Positions 5,509-11,714 of a stretch of 11,714 nt of DNA are shown one piece after another. Within the stretch, counting starts at the first letter, position 1; every line of letters starts with the position of its first letter. Source of the DNA: DHVE2 group archaeon (GTDB lineage: Archaea > Thermoplasmatota > Thermoplasmata > Thermoplasmatales > Aciduliprofundaceae); assembly GCA_015522955.1 (NCBI GenBank), contig WALG01000047.1:1-11714 (forward strand), written 5' to 3'. The position numbers and the translations under genes were made by a program. A model generated the notes under the pieces. It searched no databases. It had not been told where the DNA came from and saw only the letters and a program-made list of their open reading frames with translations.

Positions 5509-6084
5509 ATGCACGGTAAAAAAATTCTCGCACTAGTTGTATTTCTCGGAGGTTTCTCTTTAATCGTATTTGGCGGGCTTTACAATCCCTATTCCACAAT
5601 GGTTTCCCTCCCTCCGGGAAGTTATCAGGGTTATTCTTTCACTCTTCATCAAGGAGAAGCAACGATATTCAGACTCAAATCCCATGACATATTTACCGTA
5701 TACATTTATAATGAGAGCGGATTCCAGAATGCTATGACGAATGGCAATTTCTCCTTGTGCTATTATACCACAACAGGTGATGATATAGAAATTCAATTCA
5801 CTCCACCAGACACTGGAAAATATTATGTGATTATTGCGAATTTCAATAGTGCCACTTACATAGATATAGATTTTTCCTATGGTTCACAAGAATTATGGGC
5901 TCTTGTACTTCTTGGCTCAATAATGTGCATCTTTGCAGTTCTAGTTGTTGCAATCAGCGTAAGGGAAGATAAAAAATTTCCTCCTCTTGACTCCATCTGC
6001 CCCTATTGTGGAAAAAGGGTAAGCAGCGAGTGGAATTTCTGTCCCTATTGTAGAGAACCACTTAAAAGGGGGGAAGAGAAATGA
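5509..6084 (+). CDS. Two-pass membrane protein with extracellular beta domain and C-terminal zinc ribbon
   Basis: A 191-residue protein. A hydrophobic segment at 6-24 and a second at 129-150 flank an outer domain (about 30-126) rich in beta strands, with SLPPGSYQGYSFTL and TPPDTGKYYVIIAN segments that resemble PPC/GOLD-like beta-sandwich domains. Two N-x-S sequons (N68, N80) lie in this part. After the second membrane segment a zinc ribbon has C164, C167, C178 and C181 (CPYCGK and CPYC). The inferred topology is both ends in the cytoplasm and the beta domain outside. It is the first gene of a pair: its stop overlaps the start of the transglutaminase-like gene as ATGA. No specific function is recognised; binding of a surface ligand, or assembly with the next protein, is an inference from coupling and matching architecture. 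Confidence 0.8.
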   Translation: MHGKKILALVVFLGGFSLIVFGGLYNPYSTMVSLPPGSYQGYSFTLHQGEATIFRLKSHDIFTVYIYNESGFQNAMTNGNFSLCYYTTTGDDIEIQFTPPDTGKYYVIIANFNSATYIDIDFSYGSQELWALVLLGSIMCIFAVLVVAISVREDKKFPPLDSICPYCGKRVSSEWNFCPYCREPLKRGEEK

Positions 6085-7151
6085 TGCGCAGATTTCTCAT
6101 TTTTATGTTAGTTTTTTTCCTTGTAATCTCTACTTTTCCGATGCTGTACTTTGCCCAGGGAGCACCGCAGAAGGATATTACTCGCGAGTGGTCATTTCTG
6201 GGTCAACCATACGAACTTCATATACTTCTGGGCCAGAATGGGAGTGCGAGGGTGAGTTACGAGCACTATGTATGGGAAATATACATGCCCGTGCCCTATG
6301 AGGATTATCAATATTACAAAAAATTACCAGGAGGGTTGAGAATTGCAGAGAATCGTACATATTTCGAATATTTTGAAACTCCCAACGATACTCACATAAG
6401 AGACCTTGCAATCATTCTGAATAATATCTCCAAGAAATTGAATTACGATAATCTCACTGAGGCAAATTTCATACTTACATTCGTGCAGAATGTGCCCTAT
6501 GTAGATGATTTCTCATCCACTGGCTACTTTGACTACTACAAGTTTCCCCTGGAAACCCTCATTGAGGGGGGAGACTGTGAGGATAAATCGCTTCTTCTCT
6601 ACACCCTCTTAGATATCTTAGGTTATCATCAGGTGCTTTTTGTAATGGAAGTGCTCTACATGGGTGTTCAGGGTCATGTGGCTGTGGGACTAAATATAGA
6701 GAACCCTGAAAGTCCATTTTCACAGTATCTCAGAGATTATTACACCTATCAAGGTAGAAAATATTACTATATGGAATCCACAGGTTCCGAGTCCACATCC
6801 CTTGTAATAGGGGGCATAAGAACCGTGCATTACTGGGTAGGAATCTCTCCTCAGGAGGCAGGATTAACAATAAAAAATCTAACCATTGTGCCTCTGGGTA
6901 ACTGGCATTACTCGGGCTACAACCCGGGAAGCAAATACGTGCGTAATGCACCACCTGAGTCCCCCTTTCCTTGGTATCTGGTGATTCTAACAGTATTTAC
7001 ACTCATCTTTGTACCTTTCTTTATCTGGGCTGTTGTGAGAGAGAGGAGATGTCCCAGATGCCAGTATCCCCTTAGGGAAGATTTTCAGTACTGTCCCAAC
7101 TGTGGAATGTACTTGGTTCCCCAGAGACCTCCACCACCCCCCACCTTTTAA
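6081..7151 (+). CDS. Membrane-anchored transglutaminase-like (cysteine protease fold) protein with C-terminal zinc ribbon
   Basis: A 356-residue protein. A signal peptide or signal anchor spans about 1-28. The transglutaminase-like core contains GGDCEDKSLLLYTLL (163-177) with candidate nucleophile C166, QGHVAVGL (197-204) with H199, and YYYMEST (228-234) with E232 as the likely third member of the triad. A membrane segment at about 298-319 is followed by RRCPRCQYP and YCPNCG (C324, C327, C338, C341), a cytoplasmic zinc ribbon, then a proline-rich tail. Six N-x-S/T sequons (N53, N91, N102, N115, N124, N266) all lie in the predicted outer part. The fold covers proteases, amidases and crosslinking enzymes; which applies is unknown. 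The ATG at 6081 overlaps the previous stop, with a purine-rich GGGGGAAG upstream; an ATG at 6084 is an equal alternative. Confidence 0.82.
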   Translation: MMRRFLIFMLVFFLVISTFPMLYFAQGAPQKDITREWSFLGQPYELHILLGQNGSARVSYEHYVWEIYMPVPYEDYQYYKKLPGGLRIAENRTYFEYFETPNDTHIRDLAIILNNISKKLNYDNLTEANFILTFVQNVPYVDDFSSTGYFDYYKFPLETLIEGGDCEDKSLLLYTLLDILGYHQVLFVMEVLYMGVQGHVAVGLNIENPESPFSQYLRDYYTYQGRKYYYMESTGSESTSLVIGGIRTVHYWVGISPQEAGLTIKNLTIVPLGNWHYSGYNPGSKYVRNAPPESPFPWYLVILTVFTLIFVPFFIWAVVRERRCPRCQYPLREDFQYCPNCGMYLVPQRPPPPPTF

Positions 7152-7161
7152 GCGAAGAAAG

Positions 7162-7169
7162 GTTAAGTA
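7162..7169 (+). promoter_or_regulatory. TATA box of the purSLQ operon
   Basis: GTTAAGTA is centred about 25 bases before the purS ATG at 7191 in a 39-base gap. There is no Shine-Dalgarno sequence, so the transcript is probably leaderless. The box is a weaker match than the others, and read-through from the upstream pair is possible. Confidence 0.4.
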
Positions 7170-7190
7170 TCACCTCCACATTGGGTAAAT

Positions 7191-7436
7191 ATGCTCAGGG
7201 CAACTATAATTGTGAGGTACAAGGAAGGCGTGGATGACCCCGAAGGAAAGGCCATAAAACACAGTTTGGAACTTCTGAATTTCAAGGGTATTGATAAGGT
7301 CAATGTGGCTAAATACTACGAGATTTTCCTGGATATGCCCCTGGAGGAGGGGGAAAAAGAGGTGCAGGAGATGATTAAAAAACTGCTGGTAAATCCTGTG
7401 ATCCACGATTATGAGTTGAGAGTTGAGGAGATATGA
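7191..7436 (+). CDS. purS: FGAM synthase subunit PurS
   Basis: An 81-residue protein, the usual PurS length, beginning MLRATIIVRYKEGVDDPEGK. The D-P-E/Q-G-x-A-I segment followed by a central G-I-D-K-V and a C-terminal NPVIHDYEL are typical of PurS. PurS is the small dimeric subunit that bridges PurL and PurQ in the three-part formylglycinamidine ribonucleotide synthase, where ammonia from glutamine is passed to formylglycinamide ribonucleotide. It is the first gene of purS-purL-purQ; its stop overlaps the purL ATG as ATGA, which favours coordinated translation of the subunits. Confidence 0.92.
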   Translation: MLRATIIVRYKEGVDDPEGKAIKHSLELLNFKGIDKVNVAKYYEIFLDMPLEEGEKEVQEMIKKLLVNPVIHDYELRVEEI

Positions 7437-9739
7437 AGGCGCAGGAGATAACCCCGGGAGTTTATGAGATAAAAATTCTCAACGCCAGTGATGAGGAGTT
7501 GATGGAGATTAGCGAGAGTATGGGACTTGCTCTGACTCTTGAGGAAATGCATAAACTCAGGGATTTCTTCGCCACGCTGGGAAGAGAGCCCACAGATATA
7601 GAAATTCATGCCATAGCCCAGGGCTGGAGCGAGCACTGTTCATATAAATCATCAAAAAGGGTGTTGAGGAAATATATCTTTGGAATACCTTCTCCAGATA
7701 CGCTTATCGTTATGCAGGATGACGCAGGAGTGGTGGAATTTAACGACAAGTATGCATACGTTTTCAAGATTGAAAGCCATAATCATCCAAGTGCTGTGGA
7801 GCCATACGGCGGGGCAGCCACGGGGGTTGGAGGAATAATACGTGATGTGCTCAACATGGGTGCAAAGCCAATAGCACTGGTAGATCCACTCTTTTTCGGC
7901 CCACCTAACTATCCCTACGAATCGCTGAATCCGGGAGTAAAGCATCCCAGATACCTTCTCAATCAGGTGGTGGCAGGGATAAGAGATTATGGAAATCGGG
8001 TGGGCATACCCACTGTTGCTGGCATGACGTATTTTCATGAGGGTTTTGTAAACAATGTGCTTGTGAATGCAGGTTGCCTGGGAATCGTGCAAAAGAATAA
8101 AATTGTGCGTAGCAGGGTTACAAAACCAGGACTCAAACTCGTTATGGTAGGTGGCCGCACAGGTCGTGATGGGATCCATGGCGTAAACTTTGCATCTAAA
8201 ATTCTAAGCGAGAAAAGCGAGGAAGAGAAGCAAGCAGTGCAGTTAGGAAATCCAATACTTAAAGAACCGCTTATTCACGTGGTTCTTGAGGCAAATGATG
8301 CTGGTATCATTCAGGGAATGAAGGATCTGGGCGGAGGAGGTCTAGGAAGTGTTGTGGGAGAGATGTGTCATGCCGGCGGAGTAGGCGTTGAAGTACATCT
8401 TGACCGTGTACTTCTGAAGGAAAAGGGTATGGCCCCCTGGGAGATATGGGTTAGCGAATCGCAGGAGAGAATGCTCCTTGCACTGGAAAAGAAGGATATT
8501 CCAAGGTTGCAGGAAATATGCGAAAAGTGGGATGTGGAGATGAGCGTTATTGGGGAGACGAAGGATGGGCATGACCTTGAGATTTACTGGCATGAAAAGC
8601 GTATTTTGCATCTTCCACTTGAGTTTGTCACCGCAGGCGTGGAATATGATAGACCTTACAAAATAGTCAAAAAGAAAAGAATGCAGGAGATTCCCGTGGA
8701 GCCAAATTACAGAGAAATACTCCTCAAACTTCTTAACTCCTTCAACATAGGGAGCAAGGAATGGATTATAAGGCAATACGACCATGAGGTTCAGGGAAGA
8801 ACCGTTGTGAAACCCCTGCAGGGCGTGATAGGTCTCGAATCCCATGGTGATGCTGTTGTGTTGAAACCTCTTTCAGATTCATGGAAGGGCATAGGCATAA
8901 CCACCGTTGCAAATCCCCGCATATCGAAGATAGACCCATATGCCGGGGCACTTTACACAATAGATGAGGCCGTTCGCAATCTTGTTGCTGTGGGTGCCAG
9001 ACCCCACAGTTTCTCAGATTGCCTGAATTTTGGAAATCCTGAAAAGGAGGAGATAATGGGTCAATTTGTGGAATCCTGTCGGGGATTGGGCGACGGTGCA
9101 CGTGCTCTCGGCATACCCTATGTCTCAGGAAATGTAAGTTTTTACAATGAGGCTTTCGGCGTGAATATACCCCCAACTCGTGTTCTTATGGCCGTGGGTA
9201 TTGTGGATGATATTCGCACTGCTGTTACTATGGATTTCAAGGAGGAGGGAAATCCTGTTTACTTGGTAGGTGAGACCCGCGAAGAGATGGGGGGTAGTGA
9301 GTACTACACTTTAATAGGCGCTAAAAGTACTACTGTACCTCAGGTATCGCTGGAGAAACTTAAAAAGAGAAGTGGTGAAATTCTGAGTGCTATGAGGCGT
9401 GGACTTGTTAAGTCGTGTCATGATGTATCCCATGGGGGTCTTGCCGTAACACTGGCTGAGATGGTCATTGGTTCAAATATGGGTGCGGAAGTGGACCTTG
9501 CACCCATTGGGTTTATGCGCCCCGATTTCAAACTGTTCTCAGAGAGTCCTACCAGATGGGTATGTGAGGTTGATTCCTCCAGAGCAGATGAATTTGAGAA
9601 AATTGTGAATGCGACAAGAATAGGCGTGGTAGATGGAACAACATTGCGTGTGAGAGATGGAACGCGGTGGCTCTTCAATATTCATGTTAATATTCTCAGG
9701 GAAAAATGGAGAGATGCTCTCAGAGAATATATGGGGTGA
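7433..9739 (+). CDS. purL: FGAM synthase subunit II (PurL, small type)
   Basis: A 768-residue protein. It uses ATP and ammonia to convert FGAR to FGAM, the fourth step of purine synthesis. Visible marks: QGWSEHCSYKSSK (63-75), with the conserved histidine H68, and the nucleotide- and metal-binding stretch at 114-134 (ESHNHPS, EPYGG, GVGG). A KDLGGGGLGS segment follows mid-protein, and the second half contains KSCHDVSHGGLA. The length fits the PurS-dependent type, which lacks the fused glutaminase domain of the about 1300-residue form; the partners purS and purQ flank it. The ATG is part of an ATGA overlap with purS; GAGGAG lies only 2 bases before it, a short Shine-Dalgarno spacing, so re-initiation after purS is likely. 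Confidence 0.96.
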   Translation: MKAQEITPGVYEIKILNASDEELMEISESMGLALTLEEMHKLRDFFATLGREPTDIEIHAIAQGWSEHCSYKSSKRVLRKYIFGIPSPDTLIVMQDDAGVVEFNDKYAYVFKIESHNHPSAVEPYGGAATGVGGIIRDVLNMGAKPIALVDPLFFGPPNYPYESLNPGVKHPRYLLNQVVAGIRDYGNRVGIPTVAGMTYFHEGFVNNVLVNAGCLGIVQKNKIVRSRVTKPGLKLVMVGGRTGRDGIHGVNFASKILSEKSEEEKQAVQLGNPILKEPLIHVVLEANDAGIIQGMKDLGGGGLGSVVGEMCHAGGVGVEVHLDRVLLKEKGMAPWEIWVSESQERMLLALEKKDIPRLQEICEKWDVEMSVIGETKDGHDLEIYWHEKRILHLPLEFVTAGVEYDRPYKIVKKKRMQEIPVEPNYREILLKLLNSFNIGSKEWIIRQYDHEVQGRTVVKPLQGVIGLESHGDAVVLKPLSDSWKGIGITTVANPRISKIDPYAGALYTIDEAVRNLVAVGARPHSFSDCLNFGNPEKEEIMGQFVESCRGLGDGARALGIPYVSGNVSFYNEAFGVNIPPTRVLMAVGIVDDIRTAVTMDFKEEGNPVYLVGETREEMGGSEYYTLIGAKSTTVPQVSLEKLKKRSGEILSAMRRGLVKSCHDVSHGGLAVTLAEMVIGSNMGAEVDLAPIGFMRPDFKLFSESPTRWVCEVDSSRADEFEKIVNATRIGVVDGTTLRVRDGTRWLFNIHVNILREKWRDALREYMG

Positions 9740-9743
9740 GAAA

Positions 9744-10508
9744 ATGAAGGCTGCAATACTTCAGATGGAAGGTACCAACTGCGAAGAGGAGAGTTATCTT
9801 GCATTCAAGCATTTTGGAATAGATGTGGAATATGTGCATATCAATCTCCTGAAAAAAGGAAAGAAGAGTTTGGAAGATTATGAGGTACTCTTTATCCCCG
9901 GTGGTTTTTCTGCAGGAGATTATGTGAGAGCCGGGAGTATCTTTGCTGCAAGATTGAAGGCCGCCGCATGGAAATCTTTGGTTAAATTTGTAGAGGATGA
10001 GAACAAACGTGTGATTGGTGTTTGCAATGGTTTTCAGGTTCTCATTGAACTGGGATTTCTGCCAGGAACGAACGGGATAAGTTCTGTGCCCCAAGCAGCA
10101 CTGGCTACGAATAACTCTAACAGATTTGAATGCCGGTGGGTATACGTGCGAAATGAGAGAAAAACACATTTCACATCTCTAGCACCTGATGTGCTCTCCT
10201 TGCCTGTAGCCCATGCGGAGGGGAGATTTATCACCACCCCAAAAATTATGGATGAAATTGTGGCAAACAAGCAAATCGTACTTCGTTACATTTCACCGGA
10301 TGGGAGTGAACCTGAATATCCCTGGGATCCCAATGGCTCAATGGCGCATATTGCGGGAATAGTAAATTCCTATGGAAACATTCTCGGTCTTATGCCCCAT
10401 CCGGAGAGAGCATTTTACTGGTATCACCACCCGGATTGGAGCAGGAAAAAGAGAGGGGTGGGCGATGGATACTATATATTCAAATCTCTGATAGAATCAA
10501 TGCATTAA
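9744..10508 (+). CDS. purQ: FGAM synthase glutaminase subunit PurQ
   Basis: A 254-residue class I glutamine amidotransferase that releases ammonia from glutamine for PurL. The nucleophile is C94 in GVCNGFQ (92-98); the H219 and E221 pair sits in MPHPERA (217-223). IPGGFSAGDYVRAG (51-64) is the PurQ form of the oxyanion loop. I chose ATG 9744 and not an upstream in-frame ATG (9657), because the family begins MKAAILQMEGTNCE here, GGGGTGA (9733-9739) gives a Shine-Dalgarno site 4 bases before it, and the longer form would overlap purL by 83 bases. That Shine-Dalgarno site overlaps the purL stop, which suggests coupling. The 3' end overlaps the convergent MIP18-family gene by 4 bases. Confidence 0.95.
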   Translation: MKAAILQMEGTNCEEESYLAFKHFGIDVEYVHINLLKKGKKSLEDYEVLFIPGGFSAGDYVRAGSIFAARLKAAAWKSLVKFVEDENKRVIGVCNGFQVLIELGFLPGTNGISSVPQAALATNNSNRFECRWVYVRNERKTHFTSLAPDVLSLPVAHAEGRFITTPKIMDEIVANKQIVLRYISPDGSEPEYPWDPNGSMAHIAGIVNSYGNILGLMPHPERAFYWYHHPDWSRKKRGVGDGYYIFKSLIESMH

Positions 10509-10804
10509 AGTCCCAGAAGTTTTCTCGCCTCTGGAGTCATCATGTCAGGATTCCAGGGTGGGTCAAAGGTTAGTTCTATATCTACATCTTCCACTCCCGG
10601 AATAGATTTAACGTGATGATAAACATCCGCAACGATGACATTGGCCAAGGGGCATGTTGGTGTGGTTAGGGTCATCTTTATGTACACCTTTTTTCCCTCA
10701 ATGATCTTTACCTCGTATATCAATCCCAAGTTAACAACATCTATACCTAGTTCCATATCCATTGCCTTCTTGAGTTCATTCCATACCTCCTTCTCGGTTA
10801 CCAT
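10505..10804 (-). CDS. MIP18-family (DUF59, SufT/PaaD-like) iron-sulfur assembly protein
   Basis: A 99-residue protein. It begins with an acidic helix and then IDVVNLGLIYEV (21-32), the family's D-x-V-x-L-G-L-I/V-Y signature. TLTTPTCPLANVI (45-57) carries the conserved cysteine C51, and DPPWNPDMMTPEARKLLG (81-98) is the usual C-terminus. Members help deliver iron-sulfur clusters to target proteins, or act beside Sua5- or Paa-type systems; the general role in Fe-S maturation is inferred from the family. A TATA box lies 27 bases before the ATG at 10804 with no Shine-Dalgarno sequence. The gene stands alone, diverging from the KptA gene and converging on purQ with a 4-base overlap. Confidence 0.88.
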   Translation of the reverse strand: MVTEKEVWNELKKAMDMELGIDVVNLGLIYEVKIIEGKKVYIKMTLTTPTCPLANVIVADVYHHVKSIPGVEDVDIELTFDPPWNPDMMTPEARKLLGL

Positions 10805-10825
10805 GCGTCCAAAAATTACCCCATG

Positions 10826-10836
10826 TTATTTAAAAG
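10826..10836 (-). promoter_or_regulatory. TATA box of the MIP18-family gene, flanked by an inverted repeat
   Basis: CTTTTAAATAA on the minus strand is centred 27 bases before the ATG at 10804. A perfect 7-base inverted repeat brackets it: ACCCCAT (10818-10824) and ATGGGGT (10846-10852). Confidence 0.5.
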
Positions 10837-10898
10837 TGTGGATTGATGGGGTCTATTCATCTGTATTCAGATTTTGTATCTCGATTACTGTGGATAAC

Positions 10899-10909
10899 TT
10901 TTATATTTT
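10899..10909 (+). promoter_or_regulatory. TATA box of the KptA gene
   Basis: CTTTTATATTT begins at 10898-10899 and predicts transcription from about 10930, leaving a leader of about 12 bases that contains the Shine-Dalgarno stretch AGGTGAT (10931-10937) ahead of the ATG at 10942. The rest of 10853-10898 shows no clear element. Confidence 0.45.
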
Positions 10910-10941
10910 AAATGCTATTTCCAACCACAAAGGTGATGAGA

Positions 10942-11703
10942 ATGGTTCAACTGAGGGAGTGCGAGAAACACGGGCCTTTTAGAGGGGATAGATGCCCGAT
11001 TTGTGGCGAGGAGGGGAAATTCTTACTCAATGACTGGGAGATGACTGCAATAAGCCGTATGCTAACAGGAATACTCAGACATTTTCCCGAAAAATTTGGG
11101 GTAAAGTTGGATGACCATGGATGGGCATACATCTACGAAATTGTGAAGGGTATAAAGAGAAGACATCGCAGATTTCGATGGTTGAAGATAAAGCATATAA
11201 TCGCACTGGTACTCACCGACGACAAAGGGCGATATCAACTGGATATGGAAAATAAAAAAGTGCGTGCCACCTATGGGCATTCTATAAGAGTGGATTTATC
11301 AGATTTACCTACCACAGGAATTCCCGATATACTTTATTACCCTACCACAGACGAAGAACTAGAATTTATTCAAGAAATCGGACTGAGGCCCGGAGATAGA
11401 AAATGGGTACATTTGAGTAAAACATATGAAGATGCGTACATAGCAGGAAGACACAGAGTAGATGATCCTGTTATCTTGGAAGTTGATGCGAAGAAGGCTA
11501 TTGAGGATGGATATATTATCTACAACGCTGCAAAAACCGTGTTTATAACCGTAGAGATTCCACCTCAGTACATCAAAGTGGCTGAGAAAAGAGAAGTGAA
11601 ACTACCTCCCGAGGAACTGGAGAGAATAGAGGAGGAAAGACAGAGAAGAGAGAGAAAACTGGAAAGAGAAAGGGAAAGAGCGCAAACTGAGAGAGAAACA
11701 TAA
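10942..11703 (+). CDS. kptA: RNA 2'-phosphotransferase (KptA/Tpt1) with N-terminal zinc finger
   Basis: A 253-residue protein. An N-terminal metal-binding motif (C7, H10, C18, C21; CPICG) precedes the KptA core: ISRMLTGILRHFPEKFG (37-53) with R46-H47, RATYGHS (108-114) with R108, WVHLSKTYEDA (155-165), and AGRHRVDDPVILEVDA (168-183) with the C-terminal basic residues. KptA/Tpt1 removes an internal RNA 2'-phosphate using NAD+, giving ADP-ribose cyclic phosphate. The usual LYHGT motif reads LYYPT (131-135). The last about 30 residues are a Glu/Arg-rich probable coiled coil, beyond the usual length (bacterial forms are about 180 residues). I chose ATG 10942, not 10936 or 10912, because AGGTGAT lies just upstream and the transcript is predicted to start near 10930. 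In archaea the physiological substrate is uncertain. Confidence 0.87.
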   Translation: MVQLRECEKHGPFRGDRCPICGEEGKFLLNDWEMTAISRMLTGILRHFPEKFGVKLDDHGWAYIYEIVKGIKRRHRRFRWLKIKHIIALVLTDDKGRYQLDMENKKVRATYGHSIRVDLSDLPTTGIPDILYYPTTDEELEFIQEIGLRPGDRKWVHLSKTYEDAYIAGRHRVDDPVILEVDAKKAIEDGYIIYNAAKTVFITVEIPPQYIKVAEKREVKLPPEELERIEEERQRRERKLERERERAQTERET

Positions 11704-11714
11704 AGTTTTTATAA

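Noticed and set aside
7652..8179. 175-codon minus-strand frame inside purL
   Set aside because: Antisense to the conserved ESHNHPS/EPYGG region; no start signal and an unlikely composition.
8342..8845. 167-codon minus-strand frame inside purL
   Set aside because: Same reasons; a shadow of purL codon bias.
9720..10169. 149-codon minus-strand frame inside purQ
   Set aside because: Antisense to the amidotransferase core with no independent support.
10635..10982. 115-codon plus-strand frame over the MIP18-family gene and the KptA promoter
   Set aside because: It covers both divergent TATA boxes and is antisense to a recognisable Fe-S assembly protein.
1..11714. Mobile elements, CRISPR arrays, toxin-antitoxin or defence islands
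   Set aside because: No repeat arrays, transposase or integrase motifs, or terminal inverted repeats were seen; the Glu/Arg-rich codon repeats at 11620-11700 are low-complexity coding sequence.
11701..11714. TAAAGTTTTTATAA as terminator or as promoter of a next gene
   Set aside because: A short T-run follows the KptA stop, but the window ends before either role can be judged.

Overview
The window looks like chromosomal DNA of an archaeon, most likely a Thermoplasmatota member; an Aciduliprofundum/DHVE2-type lineage is my best guess, made from protein style and not from a search. Support for an archaeon: ribosomal protein S3Ae (eS1), a PIN-ATPase-KH protein of the archaeal PINA type, the PurS/PurL/PurQ form of FGAM synthase, a tRNA-Met whose intron forms a bulge-helix-bulge, and TATA boxes about 26 bases upstream of many start codons with no Shine-Dalgarno sequence, as expected for leaderless mRNAs.

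Layout. Positions 1-81 (minus) hold the first 27 codons of a probable class II lysyl-tRNA synthetase. It diverges from a PIN-ATPase-KH gene (154-1950, plus). A two-gene minus-strand operon, threonine synthase then a serine hydroxymethyltransferase-like enzyme (4285 down to 1932), is coupled by an ATGA overlap and converges on the PIN-ATPase gene with a 19-base tail overlap. Diverging from thrC is the S3Ae gene (4408-5133), followed 9 bases later by an intron-containing elongator tRNA-Met (5143-5249). A 50-codon minus-strand small gene (5421-5269) comes next. It diverges from two ATGA-coupled genes for membrane proteins (5509-7151): a small beta-rich surface protein and a transglutaminase-fold protein, each with a zinc ribbon predicted on the cytoplasmic side. 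Then comes purS-purL-purQ (7191-10508), meeting a MIP18-family (DUF59) gene tail to tail (10804-10505). The window ends with an RNA 2'-phosphotransferase (KptA/Tpt1) gene (10942-11703).

How the parts relate. thrC and the SHMT-like gene link threonine, serine, glycine and one-carbon metabolism; purSLQ performs the FGAM synthase step of purine synthesis, a pathway that uses glycine and one-carbon units. S3Ae, tRNA-Met, LysRS and KptA belong to translation and RNA processing. First genes of transcription units mostly have a TATA box 25-30 bases before the ATG and no Shine-Dalgarno sequence, while downstream genes, plus S3Ae and KptA, have one. No mobile element, CRISPR array or obvious horizontally acquired island is visible. 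The least explained parts are the membrane gene pair, the 50-codon gene, the altered active-site regions of the SHMT-like and KptA proteins, and short inverted repeats at several promoters.
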